A stretch of 52,495 bases of DNA from an uncultured Ruminococcus sp. (lineage in GTDB: Bacteria; Bacillota; Clostridia; Oscillospirales; Ruminococcaceae). The stretch lies in NCBI GenBank assembly GCA_947629455.1, contig CANRDT010000017.1, positions 1 through 52,495 of the forward strand, given 5' to 3'. Of the stretch, positions 7,641-15,375 are shown piece after piece. Within the stretch, counting starts at the first letter, position 1. Each line of letters begins with the position of its first letter. The notes beneath the pieces were generated by a model. It was given only the letters and a program-made list of their open reading frames with translations. It had not been told where the DNA came from and did no database searches. Both the position numbers and the translations under genes were made by a program.

Positions 7641-10382
7641 TCACCGTATCACCACAGATGAGGTTATTCCCGCGCCGGAATTGTTGCTCTGAACTATCAC
7701 GGTTATTTGCTGATCTCCGCAAAGCTTTAGATCATCTATCTGTATGCTTGCACCCGTTCCCCAGTCGTTGTCGCCCTGCGCGACAAGCTCCCTGCCGATA
7801 TACACGCTGAATTTTCCCCAGATCTGATTGAATCTCAGTACGGGAGGTTTGTTGTTCAGAACAGTCGGTATATGGCAGTCTGCGCGGTACAGCGCATATT
7901 TTCCGAACGCGCCCTCAAATTTCACGGGCGCACCTGCGCACACGTCCACAGGCTCAAGACTGTTCATATCCGAATCGGAAAAACGCCGATACGGGTCGGG
8001 TCTTTCGTCGCTTAAAACCGCGGACATTCTCCAGCCGCCGACCACTATCTCGCTCACGCTCTCCACCGCCGCTTTTTTCACGGGCGGCAAAACGTCAATG
8101 CGCACATCGTTACATTTTATATTACCACAATCCGCCCTCAAAGTCAAGCAGTCGGAATTGCATCTGACTATCGCCTGCGCTCTGCCGTTAAAGAGCGAAC
8201 GCCTGTGTGATGTAAATTCTTCGTGGCAATTGGGATCGCCGTTAGCCGTGCCGATTATTTCTCCACCGTCGCAGAACAGCTCTATCTGACCGTTGAAATC
8301 AGGCACTTCTCTGCCGTCGCAGTCATATGCCGTAAGATCGACGGGCAAAGCGTCAATGCCGTCGCCCGTAATGTGATCTTTCCACGGCTCTATCCTTATC
8401 TCGTAAACTTCCTTTGTGGTATGGCGAACGTCCTCCTCTGCGATCTTTCCGTCATTATATCCCACAAGCCGCAGCTCGCCCGACTCATAGGGGACTTCCC
8501 AGACGGTCTGCTTTGTTAGGTCTATCTTTCTTCTGCCAAAGCTTTTTCCGTTTACGAAAAGCTCCGCCTCCTCGCAGTTGGTGTGTGACATCACCCTTAT
8601 TATCTCGCCCTCTCTGCCCTGCCAATTCCAATGCGGCAGAACGTGGACTATCGGCTCTTTTTTGAATATCGCCTGACAGAGGTAGAAACCGTCTTTCGCG
8701 GCGCCGCATATATCCATCATACCGAAAAAGCTTGAAACGCTCGGATATGTAAAGGGAGTAGGTTCACCGAGGTAGTCAAATCCCGTCCACATAAACGCGC
8801 CGCTTGCCCACTTGCGTCCGAGAACTGTCTCCCACGTTTTGCGGACGGTGTTTCCCCAGTCGGAGGGGTCTTCGTCATAGCAGGAAATAAGATTCTTTTC
8901 ATACTCCGTCTTATAGCAGCCTCTTACCGAAAAGGTGGAGGTGTCCTCGCTGCCTATCATACAAAGGTCGGGATATTTCCTATGAAAATCGTCATACGCC
9001 CACATCTGGTAATTTATTCCGCAGACGTCGAGCATTTCCGCCGCTCCCGCATTTTCCATAATTCCGCCGCTCATCGCCCCCGTGACGAACCTCGTCGGGT
9101 CTAGCCTGTGTATCTCGTTTCTCATTCTGACCGCCATCTTGCCGCCCTGAACAGTTCCCTGCAGCGGTTCTTCGTTGAATATCGAATACATAAATACGCT
9201 CGGGTGATTGCGGTCGCGCAGCACCATTTTCCTGAGCTGCCCGAGACATTCCTCCGAGGTCTCAAAATTGCGGTTCTCGTCCATAACGAGCATACCCATA
9301 CGGTCGCAGACATCAAGCAGCTCCTGCGGCGGCATACCGTGAGCGCATCTGTATGCGTTGCTGCCCATTTCCTTAAGCTTTGCTATTCTGTATTCGTGCA
9401 GCGAATCGGGCACAGCGACACCCACTCCGCCGTGATCCTGATGATTGCAGGTGCCGAAAATTTTAAGACTTCTGCCGTTGAGGAAAAATCCCTCCCGAGC
9501 ATCGAAACGTATGCTGCGAAAGCCTATATCAACGCTGTCGCCGTCGCCGTTGTCAAGAGTTATCTTACAGGTATACAGCCGCGGCGAATCAATATCCCAG
9601 ATGAGCGGAGCTTCCGCAATAAACTCAAACGTATGAGTGACCGTTTCTCCCTCGGGGCAGACTATTTCTTTTGCGCCGCAAAGCAGCGGTTTTCCGCTCT
9701 CCTTTTCAAATATCTCACAGTTTACCGTTACCGTTTCTTTTTCATACCCCGTATTTTCGAGAGTCACCTCTACCGGACAATCCCAGGAGCCGTCGGAACG
9801 CTGTGACGGCGCGGCGAATATTCCGTACTGCGCGACTGCGGTCTTATTCTTCACGGTCATATCGACATGGCGGTATATCCCCGCGCCCTCGTACCACCAG
9901 CCCTCCCAGCCGTCGGCGTCCACAAAGACAGCAAGAACGTTCGGCGTGATACCGAAATAAGCGCGGTCGGTAATATCTATTGTAAACGGCGCATAGGCGG
10001 TGTGATTACGCGCAATGACCGAGCCGTTGAAATAGACGGTGCAGTCCTTTGCAACGCCCTGAAAAGTTATCGTTATGTTTTTTCCGTCATATTCTTCGGG
10101 GAGGTAAAAGGCTTTTCTGTACCACGCCTTTCCTTTGGGTTTATATCCCCAGGAGGGCGAGCCGCCGCGGTCGAAGGGTCTTTTTACCGACCAGTCGTGC
10201 GGAAGTGTGACAAGCTCCCAATCGGCAGCGTTAAAATCCGCGGCAGGCACTCCCGGGCAGCGGCCTGCTTTGGCAAGATCGTAGACGGTGCCGTGATCTC
10301 TGCCAAGCGCGAGAGAAATATCCCCGAGATGAAATGACCAATCCTTATCCATTGAAAAAACAAAACGCTCAAAAACGCTCAT
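7641..10382 (-). CDS. GH2 glycoside hydrolase (beta-galactosidase/beta-glucuronidase-like)
   Basis: A 913-residue GH2 enzyme. Domain order: N-terminal jelly-roll (DKDWSFHLGD, about 10-190), Ig-like domain, TIM barrel from about 300 with LKIFGTCNHQDHGG, the acid/base in MYSIFNEEPL (about 403) and the nucleophile in MIGSEDTSTF (about 476), then a DUF4982-like segment (VMSHTNCEEAELFVNGKSFG) and a C-terminal beta-rich domain. No signal peptide, so cytoplasmic; substrates would be imported beta-galactosides or beta-glucuronides. GGAGGG lies 8 nt before the ATG. First gene of a two-gene unit with the serine hydrolase lipoprotein, driven by a consensus promoter at 10421-10449. Confidence 0.95.
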   Translation of the reverse strand: MSVFERFVFSMDKDWSFHLGDISLALGRDHGTVYDLAKAGRCPGVPAADFNAADWELVTLPHDWSVKRPFDRGGSPSWGYKPKGKAWYRKAFYLPEEYDGKNITITFQGVAKDCTVYFNGSVIARNHTAYAPFTIDITDRAYFGITPNVLAVFVDADGWEGWWYEGAGIYRHVDMTVKNKTAVAQYGIFAAPSQRSDGSWDCPVEVTLENTGYEKETVTVNCEIFEKESGKPLLCGAKEIVCPEGETVTHTFEFIAEAPLIWDIDSPRLYTCKITLDNGDGDSVDIGFRSIRFDAREGFFLNGRSLKIFGTCNHQDHGGVGVAVPDSLHEYRIAKLKEMGSNAYRCAHGMPPQELLDVCDRMGMLVMDENRNFETSEECLGQLRKMVLRDRNHPSVFMYSIFNEEPLQGTVQGGKMAVRMRNEIHRLDPTRFVTGAMSGGIMENAGAAEMLDVCGINYQMWAYDDFHRKYPDLCMIGSEDTSTFSVRGCYKTEYEKNLISCYDEDPSDWGNTVRKTWETVLGRKWASGAFMWTGFDYLGEPTPFTYPSVSSFFGMMDICGAAKDGFYLCQAIFKKEPIVHVLPHWNWQGREGEIIRVMSHTNCEEAELFVNGKSFGRRKIDLTKQTVWEVPYESGELRLVGYNDGKIAEEDVRHTTKEVYEIRIEPWKDHITGDGIDALPVDLTAYDCDGREVPDFNGQIELFCDGGEIIGTANGDPNCHEEFTSHRRSLFNGRAQAIVRCNSDCLTLRADCGNIKCNDVRIDVLPPVKKAAVESVSEIVVGGWRMSAVLSDERPDPYRRFSDSDMNSLEPVDVCAGAPVKFEGAFGKYALYRADCHIPTVLNNKPPVLRFNQIWGKFSVYIGRELVAQGDNDWGTGASIQIDDLKLCGDQQITVIVQSNNSGAGITSSVVIR

Positions 10383-10420
10383 TTACAACGCCCTCCACAA
10401 AAAAATTATATATTATTAAC

Positions 10421-10449
10421 ATTATAATTTATTTTCTGCATTTTGTCAA
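10421..10449 (-). promoter_or_regulatory. Consensus sigma-A promoter of the GH2 operon
   Basis: On the minus strand TTGACA (10449-10444), 17-nt spacer, TATAAT (10426-10421). Both hexamers are perfect. It lies 38 bp upstream of the GH2 start, with a mobile-element copy beginning 20 bp further upstream. Confidence 0.9.
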
Positions 10450-10468
10450 TAAAAAATTTCAAATAAAT

Positions 10469-10658
10469 CACGGAAATCAATTTTACAAGAGTGTTTTTGG
10501 TCTTATGATTATATTACGTTTAGTTTTGAAAAAACTTTCTCCGCCCCATTTATAAAGTCGGAGAGATATGCACCGTGGACGGGCGGAAATGCCCCGTCCG
10601 GGAGGACCTCCGCCTGCGGCGGAGGAAAAATAACCCGAAAGACAGCCCGATTCAGCCG
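10469..10658 (+). mobile_element. Type A element, copy a (truncated, with nested module)
   Basis: The left terminus CACGGAAATCAATTTTAC starts at 10469 and continues with AAGAGTGTTTTTGGTCTTAT, as in the copy at 52181. From about 10540 it carries the nested module CTTTCTCCGCCCC ... GCCCCGTCCGGGAGGACC ... CCGCCTGCGGCGG, also in the 52181 copy. The right terminus is missing: after CAGCCCGATTCAGCC the sequence changes into the terminator of the sigma-factor gene. Confidence 0.75.
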
Positions 10659-10690
10659 GAAAAACGCCGCAAATTTCAAAAAATGCGGCG
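10659..10690 (-). terminator. Terminator of the sigma-factor gene
   Basis: Minus-strand stem CGCCGCA/TGCGGCG (10690-10684 with 10671-10665), 12-nt loop, then TTTTTCC. It is 45 bp past the sigma-factor stop. Confidence 0.85.
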
Positions 10691-10734
10691 CTTTAATATG
10701 CATATTTCACAGTCCTGCAAAGCTGTAAATAAAA

Positions 10735-11997
10735 TTATTTTTCAAAAACATAATTTGTCAGGCAATCGTACCAATGAACATATGTGACCCCATTTATCGT
10801 CAGCCTGTCGTTATCCGGCAGCAGCTCCGTCCAAGGTTTGCCGTATTTGTCGAATTTCCAATCAAAACGGTTAAATCTGCGCCATAGTACCGTTCTGCCG
10901 TTTTTGTCGAGAAACTGCTCGGTGACGACGTTATTTTCATAGGTCTCAATGTCCATAACGCATACGGTGTCATATTCCGCACCGTTTATTTTTACGGAAT
11001 ATCTCCCCACAATATCGAGCAGAAACGGCTTGTTTTTACAGGTTATAACGCTGCCGTTTCTTAAAATATCCCCCTTTGCAGAAAGGTTTACTTCGTTGCC
11101 GCAGTTATCCTCTCCAAACCCCCAGTTCGGCATAAACGAGTCGCCGTCAAGAAAGGTATAGCATTTTTTCACGCCGTTGACAACGTGACTTTCTGCGAGA
11201 AAACGGCAGTGGGTATCGGTGAGCTGTGCGACAAATTTTCTGTCGGTGCAGGGCTGATCTTTATCAAAATGTTTTTCTTTTGCGGTTATTTCAACGCCCT
11301 CTATGCCGTGAATTTCGGCTTTTCCGACGACCTGTAATTCATAAAAATAATCTCCCTTGCGCGACGGCTGATCGTATATTGCAAAGGTCAATTTTTCACC
11401 TGTCTTTGGCACTAAAAACCAGCCCATAAGTTCCTCCCACTTGACGTCAAAGGGCTTTTCGACTTTGGGAATTATATTGTATTCGGGCATTTTTTCGGGT
11501 AATTTAAACATAAAATTTTCTCCTTTCGCGGAATATGGATAATATTTTTTGAAATTGTTTTTTGCTGTATTCAGTCTGCTTTTTACAGTCCCGACAGGAA
11601 TTTTCAAGGCTTTTGAAATTTCCTTTTGCGGCATATTTTCAAAGAAAAACAGCGTGAGGATCTCTCTGTCTTTCGGACTTAAAATTTCAAGCGTTTCCTC
11701 TACCGGCGAATACTCCACAAGTCCGTAGCGGCTTTGGACAAGCTCCTTTTCCGACAGCTCGTCAATGTTTAAAAAATCGCGACGGTTACGAAAATAATCG
11801 TTTACCTTATTGCGTGCAATGCCGATCATCCACGCTTTAAAACTGTTTTTGTTTTTCAATTTTTCAAACTGCAAAAATCCCGCAAGCCAGATTTCCTGCA
11901 GCACATCATCTGCGTCACTCTTGTTTGAGATCTTAAACCTGACATAACGCTCGACCGAGCCGCGGCACTCCTTTGCAAATAATCCAAATTCATTCAT
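10735..11997 (-). CDS. ECF sigma factor fused to an unknown C-terminal domain
   Basis: A 420-residue protein. Residues 1-155 are a complete ECF-type sigma factor: region 2 (DADDVLQEIWLAGFLQF, then KAWMIGIARNKVNDYFR) and region 4 (LSPKDREILTLFFFE, KEISKALKIPVGTVKSRL). Residues ~163-420 are a beta-rich, aromatic domain that I do not recognise. ECF factors are normally ~160-200 residues, so this is a fusion or two overlapping products: AAAGGAG with an ATG 8 nt later sits exactly at the domain boundary (see 11509-11526). No anti-sigma factor lies next to it; the C-terminal domain may sense or regulate (inference). The gene looks more A/T-rich than its neighbours. Start chosen for GGTGAGG upstream of 11997. 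Confidence 0.9.
   Translation of the reverse strand: MNEFGLFAKECRGSVERYVRFKISNKSDADDVLQEIWLAGFLQFEKLKNKNSFKAWMIGIARNKVNDYFRNRRDFLNIDELSEKELVQSRYGLVEYSPVEETLEILSPKDREILTLFFFENMPQKEISKALKIPVGTVKSRLNTAKNNFKKYYPYSAKGENFMFKLPEKMPEYNIIPKVEKPFDVKWEELMGWFLVPKTGEKLTFAIYDQPSRKGDYFYELQVVGKAEIHGIEGVEITAKEKHFDKDQPCTDRKFVAQLTDTHCRFLAESHVVNGVKKCYTFLDGDSFMPNWGFGEDNCGNEVNLSAKGDILRNGSVITCKNKPFLLDIVGRYSVKINGAEYDTVCVMDIETYENNVVTEQFLDKNGRTVLWRRFNRFDWKFDKYGKPWTELLPDNDRLTINGVTYVHWYDCLTNYVFEK
11509..11526 (-). promoter_or_regulatory. Internal ribosome binding site and start codon inside the sigma-factor gene
   Basis: Minus strand AAAGGAG (11526-11520), 8-nt spacer, ATG (11511-11509), in frame with the sigma ORF at codon 163. 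Translation from here would give a separate 258-residue protein (10735-11511, MFKLPEKMPEYN...) corresponding to the unknown domain alone. Confidence 0.7.
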
Positions 11998-12155
11998 ATC
12001 CTCACCCCCATAAATAATTTAAAAGCGCTTTCAATTATATAGTCGGATATTTTGTGCGAAAGGTTCATTTTATACAAAAAAATTCCGCGCCGCCGCTTTT
12101 GCAAAGATACAAAATGCAGGGAAATAATTCATACAGATATGCCGCATTACAGTAC

Positions 12156-12185
12156 AAAAAACAGGACAGCCGCAGCCGTCCCGTT
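12156..12185 (-). terminator. Terminator of the hyd operon after hydF
   Basis: Minus-strand 11-bp stem (two G-U pairs) built on GGGACGGC/GCTGTCCT with tetraloop TGCG, followed by a T-run TGTTTTTT. It begins 20 bp after the hydF stop. Confidence 0.88.
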
Positions 12186-12204
12186 TATATATCCGTCTTG
12201 ATAT

Positions 12205-13395
12205 TTACAGCGTGATCTCGGGGAAAATTTCAAGGCTCCGCCTGAGAATACCGTTCATATGCGCGATCGCGGTGCCGTAATTGGTTATCGGCACTCCCGC
12301 GTCGCAGGCGCAGCTTATGCGGTATTTCATTTCCCGTTCGTTGAGCATACAGCCGCCGCAGTGGACAATAAGCTTATACCCCGAAAGATCGGCAGGAAAT
12401 TCCGTTCCGCTCGTAAATTCAAATAACGGCTGCGCCGAGGTGTGCTTTCTTATCCAGCCGGGGAGTTTTACCGTCCCTATATCCTCGCACTGACGGTGAT
12501 GAGTACAGCCCTCCGAAATGAGTATCCTGTCGCCGTCGGCAATATTATCCAGCGCCGCCGCTCCCTTTACAAGCTTTGCAAGATCTCCCTTATGCCTTGC
12601 AAACAGTATCGAAAAAGAAGTCAGGCAAATATCTTTCGGAGTGATCTCGGACACCTTCGCAAACGCCTGCGAATCGGTGATGACATACTTCGGCTTTTTG
12701 CCGAGGGCTTTCAGAGTTCCGTCAAGCTCGTGGTCGCGGCACACCACCGCCGTACAGCCGCACTCGAGCAGTTCTCTTATCACCTGCTGCTGCGGAAGTA
12801 TCAGTCTGCCTTTCGGAGCGGAGGAATCTATCGGCACTACCAGCACCGCGAGATCGCCCTTTTCGACCTTGTCGGCGATTATCGGAAATTCTCCCGTCTG
12901 TTGGGGAACTATATGCGCGAGCCGCTCTTTCAGTTCGTTGATGTTTTCTCCCGTCTGCGCACTGACGGCTATGGAATTTTCATCGGTATCGGTCACCTTT
13001 TTAAGATCGGACTTGTTATATACCACAATATACTGCAAGCCCTTTGCCCTGATACGTCCGATAAGCGCGTCCTCCTCTTCGCCCTTTCCCTCAGTCGGAT
13101 CTATGACGACGACCGCTATATCAGTCTTGTTCAGCACCTGATATGTTTTCTTTATCCGCAGTCCGCCAAGTTCCCCCACATCGTCAAGACCGGGGGTGTC
13201 GATCATCACGACAGGACCGAGCGGCAAAAGCTCCATTGCCTTTGAAACAGGGTCGGTGGTCGTGCCTGCCACGTCCGAAACTATGGCAAGGCTCTGACCG
13301 GTAAGCGCGTTGATAAGGCTCGATTTTCCTGCGTTTCTCTTTCCGAATATTCCTATATGTACCCTGTCTGACGAGGGCGTTGAATTAAGGCTCAT
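12205..13395 (-). CDS. hydF: [FeFe]-hydrogenase H-cluster maturation GTPase HydF
   Basis: Scaffold/carrier on which the 2Fe subcluster of the H-cluster is assembled before transfer to the hydrogenase. 396 residues: TrmE/Era-type GTPase domain first (P-loop GIFGKRNAGKSSLINAL, G3 DTPGLDD, G4 NKSDL), a dimerisation region, and the C-terminal [4Fe-4S] site C-x-H (EGCTHH, about 295) followed ~50 residues later by C-G-G-C (about 346), exactly the HydF pattern. Good ribosome binding site GGGAGGTAATGAT. Last gene of the maturation operon; the 260-bp gap to hydG holds a type A element. No hydrogenase structural gene lies in the window. Confidence 0.97.
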   Translation of the reverse strand: MSLNSTPSSDRVHIGIFGKRNAGKSSLINALTGQSLAIVSDVAGTTTDPVSKAMELLPLGPVVMIDTPGLDDVGELGGLRIKKTYQVLNKTDIAVVVIDPTEGKGEEEDALIGRIRAKGLQYIVVYNKSDLKKVTDTDENSIAVSAQTGENINELKERLAHIVPQQTGEFPIIADKVEKGDLAVLVVPIDSSAPKGRLILPQQQVIRELLECGCTAVVCRDHELDGTLKALGKKPKYVITDSQAFAKVSEITPKDICLTSFSILFARHKGDLAKLVKGAAALDNIADGDRILISEGCTHHRQCEDIGTVKLPGWIRKHTSAQPLFEFTSGTEFPADLSGYKLIVHCGGCMLNEREMKYRISCACDAGVPITNYGTAIAHMNGILRRSLEIFPEITL

Positions 13396-13432
13396 ATCAT
13401 TACCTCCCGAAAATATTTACTGCGGCAGTATA

Positions 13433-13646
13433 CACGAAAATCAATTTTTAAATTTTAAGTAAGCATTTTAATATATTTTACTTGCCAATGCAGACTTTTG
13501 GGGTATTTTTCCTCCGCCGTCGGCGGAGGAAAAATAATTTAATGTTATATTTTCCGCCTTCGGCGGAAAATATAACAAAAATCTTGCAAAACTGAGCAAA
13601 ATATAATTATAAGAATAAAAACACTCCTATAAAATTGAATTCCGTG
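13433..13646 (-). mobile_element. Type A element, copy c, between hydG and hydF
   Basis: A full 214-bp copy in inverted orientation. Left terminus CACGAAAATCAATTTTTA, right terminus AAAATTGAATTCCGTG. Flanks: GGCAGTATA (13424-13432) and GGCAGAATA (13647-13655), a 9-bp duplication with one mismatch. Interior: hairpin ATTTTTCCTCCGCC/GGCGGAGGAAAAAT (13505-13535) and hairpin GTTATATTTTCCGCC/GGCGGAAAATATAAC (13544-13576). The right duplication abuts the hydG stop codon at 13656. Confidence 0.88.
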
Positions 13647-13655
13647 GGCAGAATA

Positions 13656-15104
13656 TCAGAATCTGAAATCTCTCTTTCCGAGATGAATATTTTCGATATA
13701 CTCCGTTGCAAGTCTTCTGGCTTTTTCGTTGGGTATCTTTTCAAGCTCGGCGGCGATCAGCTTTTCGCCGACAGCCTTTGTTTCCGGCGACGCGTAGTCC
13801 TCCAGATATTCTTTTAACGTCATAAGAGCATTCGGGTGACAGCAGTTCTGTATCTGTCCCGTCTTGCAAAGGCTCATAAAGCGGTCGCCCGTTCTGCCCT
13901 CACGGTAGCAGGCAGTGCAGAAAGAGGGTATATATCCCAGATCCATAAGCCACTTTACCACCTCGTCAAGCGATCTCTGGTCTGAAACGTCAAACTGCTC
14001 CGTATCGTGCGGACGCTCGTCTGCCGAATAGCCTGCATATCCGCCGACGGAAGTTCTCGAACCGCCCGAGATCTGCGAGATACCGAGTCCAAGAACCTTA
14101 TCGCGGCAGGTCTGGTTCTCACGGGTGGAAATAATCATTCCCGTGTACGGAACGGCTATCCTTATGCAGGCGATAAGCTTTGCAAAGGTATCGTCGTCAA
14201 TGCCGTTGTCAAAAACGTCGGGGTCGATGTCGTCCGCACGTTTTACACGGGGAACGCTTATCGTATGAGGACCTACTCCGTGTACCGCCTCGAGATGTTC
14301 CGCGTGCATAAGAAGTCCCGCAAATTCATACTTGTACATTTCCAGACCGAACAGAACGCCCAGTCCGACGTCGTCTATGCCGCCGTCCATCGCCCTATCC
14401 ATTGCCTCGGTGTGGTAGGCATAGTTGTGCTTGGGTCCTGCCGGGTGGAGTTTTTCATAACTTTCCTTGTGATATGTCTCCTGGAAGAGGATATATGTGC
14501 CGATACCGGCTTCCTTCAGCTTGCGGTAATTCTCAACGGTAGTCGCCGCGATGTTTACGTTTACTCTGCGTATCGCGCCGTTTTTGTGCTTTATCGAGTA
14601 GATCGTCTTTATACATTCCAGTATGTATTCTATGGGATTGTTTATCGGGTCTTCTCCCGATTCGATAGCAAGTCTTTTATGTCCCATATCCTGCAAAGCG
14701 ATGACCTCGTCCCTTACCTCCTCCTGAGTGAGCTTTTTTCTCGGGATAGTGCGGTTCTGGTAGTGATAGGGACAGTAAACGCACTTGTTTACGCAGTAAT
14801 TTGAAAGATAAAGAGGGGCGAACATAACTATCCTGTTGCCGTAGAACGCCTGCTTTATCTCCCTTGCGAGCGAATACATCTTCTCGGTCATTTCGGGAAT
14901 GTCGCAGGCGAGGAGCACGCTTGCCTCCCTGTGCGAAAGTCCTGCACATTCCACGCCGCGCTCAGTCCTGCGCGGACGCGCCTTTTCGAGTATCTGCTCG
15001 ATAAGTTCACGGTTGTTCTTGTTCTTTTCGGCATAGTCGAGGGTCTCGAGTATCTCCTCGTGATCGATAAATTCTTCCGCTTTAAGCGATTTCGGATCGT
15101 ACAT
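13656..15104 (-). CDS. hydG: [FeFe]-hydrogenase maturase HydG (radical SAM tyrosine lyase)
   Basis: Cleaves tyrosine to p-cresol, giving the CO and CN ligands of the H-cluster as an Fe(CO)2(CN) synthon. 482 residues, the usual length. The radical SAM cluster motif CX3CX2C is in NYCVNKCVYCPYH (about residue 105), and the auxiliary-cluster CX2C is in SFCTACYREGRTG near 398 with a third cysteine in MSLCKTG. Ribosome binding site AAAGGA upstream. Transcribed after hydE, from which it is separated by an inserted type B element of 213 bp, and followed by a type A element that starts 9 bp after its stop. Confidence 0.98.
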   Translation of the reverse strand: MYDPKSLKAEEFIDHEEILETLDYAEKNKNNRELIEQILEKARPRRTERGVECAGLSHREASVLLACDIPEMTEKMYSLAREIKQAFYGNRIVMFAPLYLSNYCVNKCVYCPYHYQNRTIPRKKLTQEEVRDEVIALQDMGHKRLAIESGEDPINNPIEYILECIKTIYSIKHKNGAIRRVNVNIAATTVENYRKLKEAGIGTYILFQETYHKESYEKLHPAGPKHNYAYHTEAMDRAMDGGIDDVGLGVLFGLEMYKYEFAGLLMHAEHLEAVHGVGPHTISVPRVKRADDIDPDVFDNGIDDDTFAKLIACIRIAVPYTGMIISTRENQTCRDKVLGLGISQISGGSRTSVGGYAGYSADERPHDTEQFDVSDQRSLDEVVKWLMDLGYIPSFCTACYREGRTGDRFMSLCKTGQIQNCCHPNALMTLKEYLEDYASPETKAVGEKLIAAELEKIPNEKARRLATEYIENIHLGKRDFRF

Positions 15105-15162
15105 AATTATCTGTTCCTTTCATAAAATATTTTGTCTTACCGTCTGACGGTGACACCGCAGT

Positions 15163-15375
15163 CACGGAAATAAATTTTCACAAAATTGATCTTAAAAAAC
15201 TTAAGTATTAAAGACAAGACGCAATAAAAAAGTCTGCAAAGCGGACTAATATTTAAAATAATGCGCCGCAGGCGCTCCTTGTCTTACCTCTTACCTCTTA
15301 CTCCTTACCTCTTATCTCTTACCTCTAAAAGCGCAGCGTTCTAACTTCTTTAGAAATCAAATATTGATTTCCGTG
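15163..15375 (-). mobile_element. Type B element, copy g, inserted into the 3' end of hydE
   Basis: A 213-bp copy. Plus-strand left terminus CACGGAAATAAATTTTCAC, right terminus ATATTGATTTCCGTG. Flanks carry the 10-bp duplication ACACCGCAGT at 15153-15162 and 15376-15385. Interior on the minus strand: six GAGGTAA-like heptamers in a row (about 15281-15328), hairpin GCGCC/GGCGC, then AGTCCGCTTTGCAGACTTTTTT (terminator-like). The hydE stop codon lies inside the element. Confidence 0.92.

Noticed and set aside
15281-15328. Possible CRISPR-like array in the heptamer tracts
   Set aside because: Units are 7 bp, directly adjacent without spacers, and no cas gene is nearby.
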